Below, piece by piece: positions 17,049-24,485 of a DNA stretch of 54,006 bases. A program made the position numbers and the translations under genes. A model generated the notes under the pieces. It ran no database searches, was not told where the DNA came from, and was given only the letters and a program-made list of their open reading frames with translations. Numbering within the stretch: the first letter of the stretch is position 1; each line of letters opens with the position of its first letter. The stretch lies in assembly GCA_902593075.1 (NCBI GenBank), contig CACJHA010000006.1, positions 1 to 54,006 of the forward strand, read 5' to 3'. The DNA is from an uncultured Bacteroidota bacterium (lineage in GTDB: Bacteria; Bacteroidota; Bacteroidia; Flavobacteriales; Flavobacteriaceae).

Positions 17049-18080
17049 ATGAAAGGAGTTTTATTAGTAAATTTAGGATCCCCCGATACACCTGAACCTG
17101 CTGATGTTAAAAATTATTTGAGAGAATTTTTAATGGATGAAAGAGTAATTGATTTCCCTTACTTTGTTAGAAGTTTATTGGTAAAAGGAATTATTTTAAA
17201 TACTAGACCAAAAAAATCTTCAAAGGCATACAAAAAAATTTGGTGGAATGAAGGATCTCCTTTAATTGTTCTTTCAAAAAGATTAAAGGAAAAGCTAGAG
17301 AAAAAAGTTGACTTACCTGTAGAACTTGCAATGCGCTACGGTAATCCATCAATAAAGTATGGTTTGGATTCTTTGTCAAAAAAAGGGGTAGACGAAATAC
17401 TAATTATTCCTTTGTATCCTCAATTTGCGATGGCAACTACAGAAACCATTCTAGTATTAGCTGAAGAAATTAAAAATAAATATTATCCTCATCTTAAATT
17501 TTCTTCATTCAAATCATTTTATAACGATAAAGACTATATACGGGTCTTATCAAATTCTATAAAAGAGTTTTTAAACAATAAAAAATGGGAGCATCTTTTA
17601 TTTTCATATCATGGTATCCCAAAAAGACACATTAGAAAGTCTGATATTACTAAATCACATTGTAAGATGAATAATGTTTGTTGTGATATTGAATCAAAAG
17701 CGCATAATTTCTGTTACCGCCACCAAAGTATAAAAACAACTGAAGCAGTTGCCAAATTCCTCAAACTTAAAGAGGGTACCTACTCTACATCATTTCAATC
17801 TAGATTAGGTCCTGATCCATGGTTGCAACCCTACACAGATAAAACAATAAGAAATTTTGCAAAATCTGGATTAAAAAATATGGCAGTTGTAACACCTGCA
17901 TTTGTCTCGGATTGTTTAGAAACTCTTGAAGAAATTGGAATGGAGGCGGTAGAGGATTTTGAAGAAAACGGTGGAGAAAAATTACATGTCATTCCATGTA
18001 TTAATGACAGAGAAGACTGGGTAGAACTCTTGTCAAAATGGGTCACAGATTGGAATGGAAAAGTTCTTGAAAAAATATGA
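17049..18080 (+). CDS. hemH: Ferrochelatase
   Basis: Inserts Fe2+ into protoporphyrin IX. It starts with KGVLLVNLGSPDTPEPADVKNYLREFL. SYHGIPKRHIRKSD carries the metal-site His, and TPAFVSDCLETLEEI the conserved Glu region. The cysteine-rich insert NVCCDIESKAHNFCYRHQ near residue 217 is found in many Bacteroidota ferrochelatases. Length 343 residues. It lies 27 bp after the regulator gene and overlaps the MATE start by 4 bp, so the three are likely co-transcribed. Confidence 0.96.
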   Translation: MKGVLLVNLGSPDTPEPADVKNYLREFLMDERVIDFPYFVRSLLVKGIILNTRPKKSSKAYKKIWWNEGSPLIVLSKRLKEKLEKKVDLPVELAMRYGNPSIKYGLDSLSKKGVDEILIIPLYPQFAMATTETILVLAEEIKNKYYPHLKFSSFKSFYNDKDYIRVLSNSIKEFLNNKKWEHLLFSYHGIPKRHIRKSDITKSHCKMNNVCCDIESKAHNFCYRHQSIKTTEAVAKFLKLKEGTYSTSFQSRLGPDPWLQPYTDKTIRNFAKSGLKNMAVVTPAFVSDCLETLEEIGMEAVEDFEENGGEKLHVIPCINDREDWVELLSKWVTDWNGKVLEKI

Positions 18081-19420
18081 ATCGTTCTGCTTCGGAAATG
18101 GGGATTGAACCCATTGGAAAGCTACTTATTAAACATGCGGTACCTTCATCTTTGGGTATTTTAGTAATGTCCTTAAATATACTTATTGATACTATTTTTG
18201 TTGGTCATTGGATTGGTCCAAATGCAATTGCAGCAATTAATATCGTTTTACCTGTCTCATTTTTTGTAGCTGCAATTGGAATGTCAATAGGTATAGGTGG
18301 TGGGTCAATTATTTCAAGGTCGCTTGGAAATAAAAATCATGACAAGGCCAACAAAACATTTGGGAATCAAGTTTCGCTCACTTTAATCTCGACCATTTTT
18401 TTTATGTCATTAGGTTTATACTATACAAACGATTTAATACCTCTTTTTGGGGGTAAGGGAGAATTATTTGATTTAGCTAAAACATACTATATAATTGTGA
18501 TGATAGGGGTTCCTGTTCTTGGACTTTGCATGATGTCTAGCAATACAATTAGAGCTGAGGGAAAACCAAAAAGTGCTATGTATGCTATGTTTATTCCCTC
18601 GATATCAAATTTATGTTTGGATTATTTATTCATTTATGAATTAGGTTTGGGGATGTATGGTGCAGCGCTGGCAACCACCTTATCTTACTTTATATGTGGT
18701 ATATATATATTATCGTTTTTTGTCTTAAAAAAATCTGATTTAAAATTAAAAGCAAGTGATTTAAAATTTGATGTGAGCATAGTCAAGGAAACATTATCCC
18801 TAGGACTTGTCACTTTATCTAGGCAAGCCGCAGTTAGTTTAACTGTCTTGGTGGTAAACAATATACTTTTTTCACTACAGGGTGAAAATATGATTGCTGT
18901 TTATGCTATAATTAGCAGAATGTTGATGTTTATGTTATTCCCAATTTTAGGAATTACACAAGGTTTTATTCCCATAGCAGGATATAACTTTGGAGCAAAA
19001 AATAAAGATAGAGTTCTAAATTCAGTAAAAAAAGCCATTGTTTATTCAACGGGTATGGCAACCTTAATTTTTTTGTTCATATATACATTTTCAGATATAG
19101 TAGCAAACGCTTTCACATCCGATATAAATATTATTAACAAAACATCGGATGCACTCATCTTAGTATTTATGGCGACACCAATTATTGGTATTCAGTTAAT
19201 CGGCTCTGCATATTTTCAAGCAATTGGAAGAGCTTTCCCAGCATTAATGCTTACACTTTCAAGACAAGTATTTTTTTTAATACCACTAGTTTTTTTTCTT
19301 TCAAAAATATACGGTGTGTACGGTGTTTGGATATCATTCCCGTTGTCGGAGCTTTTATCTACAATACTTACTGGGATTTATTTGAATTTTGAATTAAAAA
19401 AATTAATAATAAGCACATAA
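18077..19420 (+). CDS. MATE family efflux transporter
   Basis: Multidrug and toxic-compound extrusion family cation-coupled antiporter with about 12 membrane segments over 447 residues. Family signatures include the N-terminal KHAVPSSLGILVMSLNILIDTIFVGHWIGPNAIAA and NTIRAEGKPKSAMYAM. The ATG overlaps the hemH stop (ATGA, 18077-18080), so it is translationally coupled to hemH, and hemJ follows after 45 bp. This position between two heme genes suggests export of a tetrapyrrole or protection from porphyrin, but the substrate is unknown. Confidence 0.93.
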   Translation: MNRSASEMGIEPIGKLLIKHAVPSSLGILVMSLNILIDTIFVGHWIGPNAIAAINIVLPVSFFVAAIGMSIGIGGGSIISRSLGNKNHDKANKTFGNQVSLTLISTIFFMSLGLYYTNDLIPLFGGKGELFDLAKTYYIIVMIGVPVLGLCMMSSNTIRAEGKPKSAMYAMFIPSISNLCLDYLFIYELGLGMYGAALATTLSYFICGIYILSFFVLKKSDLKLKASDLKFDVSIVKETLSLGLVTLSRQAAVSLTVLVVNNILFSLQGENMIAVYAIISRMLMFMLFPILGITQGFIPIAGYNFGAKNKDRVLNSVKKAIVYSTGMATLIFLFIYTFSDIVANAFTSDINIINKTSDALILVFMATPIIGIQLIGSAYFQAIGRAFPALMLTLSRQVFFLIPLVFFLSKIYGVYGVWISFPLSELLSTILTGIYLNFELKKLIIST

Positions 19421-19465
19421 CCAATTCCAAAAATGCTTTTTTGTAATTTTAGTAAAACTTAGATT

Positions 19466-20002
19466 TTGGAATCATACTACAATTATTTTAAAACCCTTCA
19501 TATTTTCTTTGTTGTTGCTTGGTTTGCAGGCCTTTTCTATGTTCCTAGATTATTTATATATCATATTGAAGCCTCTAAAAGGAATAGTCCAGAAAAAGAA
19601 ATTCTTACAAAACAATTAAAAATAATGACAAGAAGATTATGGTATATAATTAGTTGGCCTTCGGCTATATTAACTATACTTTTTGGTGTTTTAATGTTGA
19701 TAATCATTCCCTCGTGGATACTACAAAAGTGGATGATTGTGAAGTTATCTTTTGTAGCGCTATTAATTATTTATCATTTTAGAACGCATGTATTTTTTAA
19801 ACAATTACAAAGAGATGAAATTAAAAAGTCTTCTTTTTTCATGAGAATATGGAATGAAGCACCAACTCTAATTTTGTTTATAATAATTTTATTAGCAACA
19901 TTTAAGGAAGGAATGACGCTTTTGTCAGGAATTATAAGTTTTATTTCACTTATAATTTTCTTATTTATTGGAATTAAACTATATCAGAAATACAGAAAAT
20001 AA
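19466..20002 (+). CDS. hemJ: Protoporphyrinogen IX oxidase, HemJ type (CopD-like membrane protein)
   Basis: Oxidises protoporphyrinogen IX to protoporphyrin IX in the membrane, the step between HemF and HemH. This is a 178-residue protein with about four membrane segments. LHIFFVVAWFAGLFYVPRLF contains His12 and KWMIVKLSF contains Lys93, matching the conserved His and Lys required in characterised HemJ proteins. The start is TTG at 19466 since no ATG precedes the conserved first helix. No hemG or hemY is seen here, so HemJ completes the pathway. It is followed 7 bp later by a sensor kinase. Confidence 0.92.
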   Translation: MESYYNYFKTLHIFFVVAWFAGLFYVPRLFIYHIEASKRNSPEKEILTKQLKIMTRRLWYIISWPSAILTILFGVLMLIIIPSWILQKWMIVKLSFVALLIIYHFRTHVFFKQLQRDEIKKSSFFMRIWNEAPTLILFIIILLATFKEGMTLLSGIISFISLIIFLFIGIKLYQKYRK

Positions 20003-20009
20003 TTACGAT

Positions 20010-21455
20010 ATGAAAGGTAAAATTTCGTTAAGGGTAAGAATTTTCTTTTCAATGATATTACTAACAATATTTTCGCTTTTACTAATTGTAGTGGCTACCT
20101 ATTTCCAATATTTTGCTCAAAATGATGATTATAATAATAGAAGATTGATAAGAAAAGAGACTCAAGTAAAAAGTCATCTAAAAAATATTATTAGCAAAGA
20201 CACCACAATTAAATTTATTCCCAAAAACTATAATTATTTTTTAAAAGATTTTAATTCTATCTCTACCATTCATAAGGTTGAATTTGCTCTATATTCACTT
20301 GATGGGAAACCGTTTTACTATTCATATGTAGATGACTTTGATGAAACGGAACACTCAAAGGTAAATGATACTATTATAAAAAATCTCAAAAAAAATCAGA
20401 CCTCACGGATACTTGAACAAAATATAAATGAAAAGGGAGAATTTCAGTCCTCTTACAGTCTACTTCTAGGAGATGATTTGAAACCATATCTCATTTTATA
20501 TTTTCCTTATTTTGAAGACTTATCGTTTAGTCAAACAGAACTCAACACTTTTTTAATTCGTTTGCTACAAGTGTATTCTTTGATGTTGATTGCAACTATT
20601 TTCTTTGCTTTTTTCTTATCAAGTTTTATAACTAGCCCAATAGAAAAGTTAAGGTCTAAAATTCTTAAAACTGGATTATTAGAAAAAAACAATAGAATCA
20701 GAATTAAAACCAAAACTAAAGAAATTGAAAGTTTAGTTCGTTCCTATAATAAGATGTTATCAGAACTTGAAAAAAGCGCTGAAAAGCTTGCTAAGGGACA
20801 AAGGGAACAGGCTTGGCAAGAGATGGCCAAACAAGTGGCTCATGAAATCAAAAATCCTTTGACCCCTATGAGACTTACAATACAGAGTTTTCAGCAATTT
20901 AACAATCCCAATGAAAAAAACTATCAAAAAAAATTGGAGTTATTTCTTAAGACACTAATAGAGCAAATTGATACTATGAGTATGGTTGCAAATACTTTTT
21001 CAGACTTTGCCACCATGCCAAAGCCTAAAATAAAAGATCAAGATATAGTTGAAATAACTAAGTCAGCAGTTCAAATTTTCAAAAGCTCTAATCTTAAAAT
21101 TAAAACAACCAAGAAGAAAATAATTTGGCCTATTGACAGGACTCAGTGGATTAGGGTACTTACCAATCTAATTCAAAACGCTATTCAAGCAGTTCCTGAA
21201 AACAGAACACCAAAAATTTACTTACAAATTTCACTTGAAAACAATAAACTTAAAATGAATTTAGAGGATAACGGAACTGGAATTGTAAAAAGGGACCAAT
21301 TAAAAATATTTGAACCAAAATTTACAACCAAGTCAGCTGGGATGGGTCTTGGTTTAGCTATTGTAAAAAATATTATTGACTCTTTAAATGGTAGCATTAG
21401 TTTTAAATCAGAACCTAATAAAGGAACTAAATTTTCAATAATCTTAAAAAAATAA
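20010..21455 (+). CDS. Sensor histidine kinase (HAMP, HisKA, HATPase), orphan
   Basis: Membrane sensor kinase of about 481 residues. TM1 is at about 7-30 and TM2 at about 190-212, enclosing an extracytoplasmic sensing domain of roughly 160 residues. A HAMP linker (SPIEKLRSKI...) follows, then the H-box QVAHEIKNPLTPMRL with phospho-acceptor His278, N-box NLIQNAIQAV, G1 DNGTGIV and G2 GMGLGLAIVKNI. The NPLTP core resembles NtrB/NtrY-type kinases. No response regulator is adjacent. ATG 20010 is chosen; an upstream TTG frame would overlap hemJ. Position in the heme operon hints at redox or heme sensing, which is speculative. Confidence 0.9.
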   Translation: MKGKISLRVRIFFSMILLTIFSLLLIVVATYFQYFAQNDDYNNRRLIRKETQVKSHLKNIISKDTTIKFIPKNYNYFLKDFNSISTIHKVEFALYSLDGKPFYYSYVDDFDETEHSKVNDTIIKNLKKNQTSRILEQNINEKGEFQSSYSLLLGDDLKPYLILYFPYFEDLSFSQTELNTFLIRLLQVYSLMLIATIFFAFFLSSFITSPIEKLRSKILKTGLLEKNNRIRIKTKTKEIESLVRSYNKMLSELEKSAEKLAKGQREQAWQEMAKQVAHEIKNPLTPMRLTIQSFQQFNNPNEKNYQKKLELFLKTLIEQIDTMSMVANTFSDFATMPKPKIKDQDIVEITKSAVQIFKSSNLKIKTTKKKIIWPIDRTQWIRVLTNLIQNAIQAVPENRTPKIYLQISLENNKLKMNLEDNGTGIVKRDQLKIFEPKFTTKSAGMGLGLAIVKNIIDSLNGSISFKSEPNKGTKFSIILKK

Positions 21456-21457
21456 AA

Positions 21458-22234
21458 ATGGAGGACGAGGAATTATTAACAGAACGAAAAGGTAAAATTG
21501 CTTTTTTATATTTAAATCGACCGGATAAATTCAATGCCTTAAATATTTCTTTACTTAATAAAATCAATTCAGTTCTTGAAACAATATCCAAAGATGATAA
21601 AATAAGGGTAGTAATTTTAACAGGTATTGGTGAAAAAGCTTTTGCAGCTGGAGCAGATATTTCGGAGTTTTCAGAATTTAAATCCAAAGAAGCAATGAAT
21701 CTTTCTAAAAAAGGAAAAGAAAAAGTATTTGATTTTATTGAAGATTTTTCAAAACCTGTTATTGCAGCCATTAATGGATATGCATTAGGAGGAGGGCTAG
21801 AACTAGCTTTATCTTGCGATATCCGAATCGCATCAGACAATGCTTTAATGGGTTTTCCTGAGACATCTTTGGGAACTATTCCAGGTTATGGGGGCACATA
21901 CAGATTAGCGGAGATAGTCGGAAAAGGAATTGCAAAAGAAATGATTTTAACATGTAGAAAGATAAGTGCCAAAGAAGCCTTAGAGATAGGATTAATTTCA
22001 TATTTGACTGAAAAAAGCGAATTACTAGATAAAGCAACAGAGGTTGCAAATCAGATCATAATGAACTCCCCAAATGCAATTAATTCTGCAGTTAAGGCAA
22101 TTAATTATAGTGGGAGGGATAGCCAAAAAAGTTGCAGTGAGATTGAATCCAAGTATTTTTCAAAGTGTTTTGACCATCCAGAATTTAAAAAGGGAGTTAG
22201 TGCATTTTTAAATAAACAAAAACCGAACTTCTGA
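21458..22234 (+). CDS. Enoyl-CoA hydratase/isomerase family protein
   Basis: Crotonase-fold enzyme, likely hydrating 2-enoyl-CoA in fatty-acid or amino-acid breakdown. The oxyanion-hole segments AFAAGADISEF and NGYALGGGLELALSCD and the acidic region MGFPETSLGTIPGYGGTYRL are typical of short-chain enoyl-CoA hydratase. Length is 258 residues, with ATG 2 nt after the kinase stop. It ends 1 bp from the convergent bacilliredoxin stop. The exact substrate is unknown. Confidence 0.93.
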   Translation: MEDEELLTERKGKIAFLYLNRPDKFNALNISLLNKINSVLETISKDDKIRVVILTGIGEKAFAAGADISEFSEFKSKEAMNLSKKGKEKVFDFIEDFSKPVIAAINGYALGGGLELALSCDIRIASDNALMGFPETSLGTIPGYGGTYRLAEIVGKGIAKEMILTCRKISAKEALEIGLISYLTEKSELLDKATEVANQIIMNSPNAINSAVKAINYSGRDSQKSCSEIESKYFSKCFDHPEFKKGVSAFLNKQKPNF

Positions 22235-22235
22235 A

Positions 22236-22649
22236 CTATTTACAATGCTCGTCGTATGCAGATTTTAGATTCTCAGCTATTGCTTCTGCGGGTCTTCCCT
22301 CTATGTGATGTCTTTCTATCATGTGAACCAATTCCCCATCTTTAAATAGAGCAATTGATGGAGATGAGGGGGGGAAGGGAACCATCAGTGACCTAGCTGT
22401 ATCTGTGGCTTCACGGTCCACTCCAGCAAAGACCGTTGTTAATTTGGAAGGCAATACGCCATTTTCTAGTGAAAGTCTTACTCCCGGCCTAGCATTCGCA
22501 GCGGCGCATCCACAAACAGAGTTAACAACTACTAATGTGGTTCCTGAACTTTTTATTGCGCTTTCAATTTCAGATGAGGTAGTTACCTGTTTAAAACCAA
22601 CCGAAGTTAATTCCTCGCGCATCGGTAAAACAATTTCTTCTGGATACAT
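22236..22649 (-). CDS. BrxA/BrxB family bacilliredoxin (YphP/YqiW-like)
   Basis: Thioredoxin-fold protein of 137 residues with the family CGC motif (NSVCGCAAANARPG, Cys46 and Cys48) and RHHIEGRPAEAIAENL near the C-terminus. In Firmicutes such proteins reduce bacillithiol mixed disulfides, and some Bacteroidota make bacillithiol, so a thiol-redox repair role is likely. Family identity is strong. A TATATTTG element on the minus strand (22670-22663) lies about 14 nt before the ATG. Confidence 0.93.
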   Translation of the reverse strand: MYPEEIVLPMREELTSVGFKQVTTSSEIESAIKSSGTTLVVVNSVCGCAAANARPGVRLSLENGVLPSKLTTVFAGVDREATDTARSLMVPFPPSSPSIALFKDGELVHMIERHHIEGRPAEAIAENLKSAYDEHCK

Positions 22650-22662
22650 TTAATTTTTTTTT

Positions 22663-22670
22663 CAAATATA
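22663..22670 (-). promoter_or_regulatory. Candidate -7 element for the bacilliredoxin gene
   Basis: Minus-strand TATATTTG fits TAnnTTTG and sits about 14 nt upstream of the ATG at 22649. No good TTTG at the -33 spacing was seen. Confidence 0.35.
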
Positions 22671-22720
22671 GATATTTTATCAATTTATAATTAGCATAAA
22701 AAAACATTTTTATATAAACT

Positions 22721-22728
22721 TATATTTG
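22721..22728 (+). promoter_or_regulatory. Candidate -7 element for the TerB/J-domain gene
   Basis: TATATTTG fits TAnnTTTG and ends 18 nt before ATG 22747. It overlaps the in-frame TTG at 22726, which argues against that codon as the start. Confidence 0.4.
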
Positions 22729-22746
22729 CATTATAGTTGTAAGTCA

Positions 22747-23475
22747 ATGATAAAATGGATTGGTGCAATATTTGGTTATATCTACTTCAGATTTGCTGGG
22801 GCGATTATAGGTTACTTTTTAGGCAGCATCTTGGAAAACTCACTCCAATTAAAGGGAGGGTACTACAGTACTGGAAATTTTCGAAGAAAATTTACCGATG
22901 ATAAATTACAATTAAACCTTCTTTCTCTAGCGGCAATTGTTATCAAAGCTGACGGTAAGGTTGATGATAGAGAATTGAACTTCGTAAGAAATTATTTTAT
23001 ATCTAGTTATGGAAAAATGAATGCGGATATGATTTTTTCAAAATTTAATAAAGAAGTGAAAAAAGATGGCCAAGATATTGTAAATCTGTGTAATTATTTT
23101 GTCAGAGTTGCCCCTTATGAGATTAGACTTCAAATTCTTCATTTTTTATTCGGAATAGCAAACGCAGATGGTAGAATTGACGTTTCTGAAGTTAAAAAAA
23201 TTTTCCAAATCTCGGATTCATTAAGAATTAACAGTATAGATTTTGAAAGCATCAAAGCAATGTTTATAAAATCAACAGATGACGCATATAAGATCCTTGA
23301 AATAAGTCCTGATTCAACTGATTTAGAAGTTAAAAAAGCATATAGAGAGATGGCTAAAAAATATCATCCAGACAAAATACAATCAAATGATGAGGCGCTA
23401 AAAAAAGGAGCAAAAGAAAAATTTCAGAGAGTACAAGATGCATATGAAAAAATTCAAAAAGAGAGAGGTTTCTAA
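22747..23475 (+). CDS. TerB domain and J-domain protein (DjlA-like)
   Basis: A 242-residue protein. A glycine-rich N-terminal membrane segment (IGAIFGYIYFRFAGAIIGYFLGS) resembles the DjlA membrane anchor. A TerB-like helical domain (about 50-160) has repeated acidic motifs KADGKVDDRE and NADGRIDVSE, and a C-terminal J-domain carries the HPD triad in YREMAKKYHPDKI. The J-domain would stimulate a DnaK partner at the inner membrane, as for E. coli DjlA. Start ATG 22747 is preferred. Its stop shares a base with the HupE-like start (TAATG). Confidence 0.88.
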   Translation: MIKWIGAIFGYIYFRFAGAIIGYFLGSILENSLQLKGGYYSTGNFRRKFTDDKLQLNLLSLAAIVIKADGKVDDRELNFVRNYFISSYGKMNADMIFSKFNKEVKKDGQDIVNLCNYFVRVAPYEIRLQILHFLFGIANADGRIDVSEVKKIFQISDSLRINSIDFESIKAMFIKSTDDAYKILEISPDSTDLEVKKAYREMAKKYHPDKIQSNDEALKKGAKEKFQRVQDAYEKIQKERGF

Positions 23476-24035
23476 TGGATAGCTTTTATTTTAATTTATT
23501 GCTAGGATTTCAACACGTATTAGACCTTGATGGTTTAGATCACTTATTTTTTATCGTTGTATTGGTGATTAATCATACATTTAAAATGTGGAAGAAAACT
23601 TTTGTATGGGTTACTTTTTTTACACTCGGACACACAATATCACTGTTTTTCGGGAATTATTATAAAATAGAAACTTCCTCTTATATAATTGAACTGTTAA
23701 TTCCAATTACAATTCTACTAACTGCAATTTCAAGTTTGAGAAATAAAGTAAATGACAATTTTTTTTATCAAAACATAGTAACTTTTTCTTATGGCATCAT
23801 TCATGGATTTGGATTTGGTAAATATTTCGGATTCCTTTTTCAATCTAATGACTCAACGGAAACTTTATTGCCTTTCGCATTAGGAATCGAATTTGCCCAA
23901 ATATTGATTGTTCTTGTAGTCATCTCAATAAATCAAATTTTTTCTAAAAAGGAAACATTATTTCAAATGTGGAGAGTTGTAATAATTTCAATTGTTATTT
24001 TAGCATCTGTACAAATGATTTTTTCAAGATTTTGA
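23475..24035 (+). CDS. HupE/UreJ family membrane protein
   Basis: A 186-residue membrane protein with about six helices and the family signatures GFQHVLDLDGLDHLFFIVVL at the start and YGIIHGFGFGKYFG in the middle; their His/Asp residues could bind metal. HupE/UreJ proteins are linked to nickel or cobalt uptake for hydrogenase and urease in proteobacteria, but neither enzyme is encoded here, so the cargo is uncertain. Its TAATG junction with the TerB/J-domain gene implies translational coupling. Confidence 0.8.
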   Translation: MDSFYFNLLLGFQHVLDLDGLDHLFFIVVLVINHTFKMWKKTFVWVTFFTLGHTISLFFGNYYKIETSSYIIELLIPITILLTAISSLRNKVNDNFFYQNIVTFSYGIIHGFGFGKYFGFLFQSNDSTETLLPFALGIEFAQILIVLVVISINQIFSKKETLFQMWRVVIISIVILASVQMIFSRF

Positions 24036-24057
24036 ATTTAATATTATTTTAAACTAA

Positions 24058-24477
24058 TTGGATAAAGCAAAAAAATACGACATTGCCTATTTAAAAATGG
24101 CAGAAACTTGGGGAAAACTTTCCTATTGTAAAAGAAGACAAGTTGGCGCCATCATAGTTAAAAATAGAATGATAATTTCTGATGGGTACAATGGAACGCC
24201 AACAGGTTTTGAAAATGTTTGTGAGGATGAAGATAACTATACAAAATGGTATGTTTTGCATGCCGAGGCCAACGCAATTTTAAAAGTTGCAAGTTCGACT
24301 CAATCTTGTGATGGAGCAACTCTTTACGTTACTCTTTCACCATGTAGGGAATGTTCTAAATTGATTCATCAATCAGGAATATCCAGGGTGGTTTATTCTG
24401 AGGCTTACAAAGATTTATCTGGGGTTGAATTTTTAAAAAAAGCTGGTGTTACGGTAAACCAAATCTCTTTAAAATAA
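24058..24477 (+). CDS. Deoxycytidylate deaminase (ComE-type)
   Basis: Zinc-dependent deaminase, probably dCMP to dUMP for thymidylate supply. The zinc motif HAE (His68, Glu70) and PCREC (Cys96, Cys99) are present, with the family start KRRQVGAIIVKNRMIISDGYNGTPTGFEN. Length is 139 residues from a TTG start at 24058; no ATG precedes the conserved block. A fit with the nrdAB and dgt genes nearby is thematic rather than operonic. It lies 8 bp before the S41 protease. Confidence 0.92.
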   Translation: MDKAKKYDIAYLKMAETWGKLSYCKRRQVGAIIVKNRMIISDGYNGTPTGFENVCEDEDNYTKWYVLHAEANAILKVASSTQSCDGATLYVTLSPCRECSKLIHQSGISRVVYSEAYKDLSGVEFLKKAGVTVNQISLK

Positions 24478-24485
24478 TTAAATAA

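Noticed and set aside
19968-20009. Upstream TTG extension of the sensor kinase
   Set aside because: It would overlap hemJ by 35 bp and add residues before a normal Met-Lys start of a signal anchor at 20010.
21427-21840. 137-residue open frame antisense to the kinase/hydratase junction
   Set aside because: Overlaps two solid genes and shows no motif.
22726-22746. TTG extension of the TerB/J-domain protein
   Set aside because: This codon falls within the TATATTTG promoter element.
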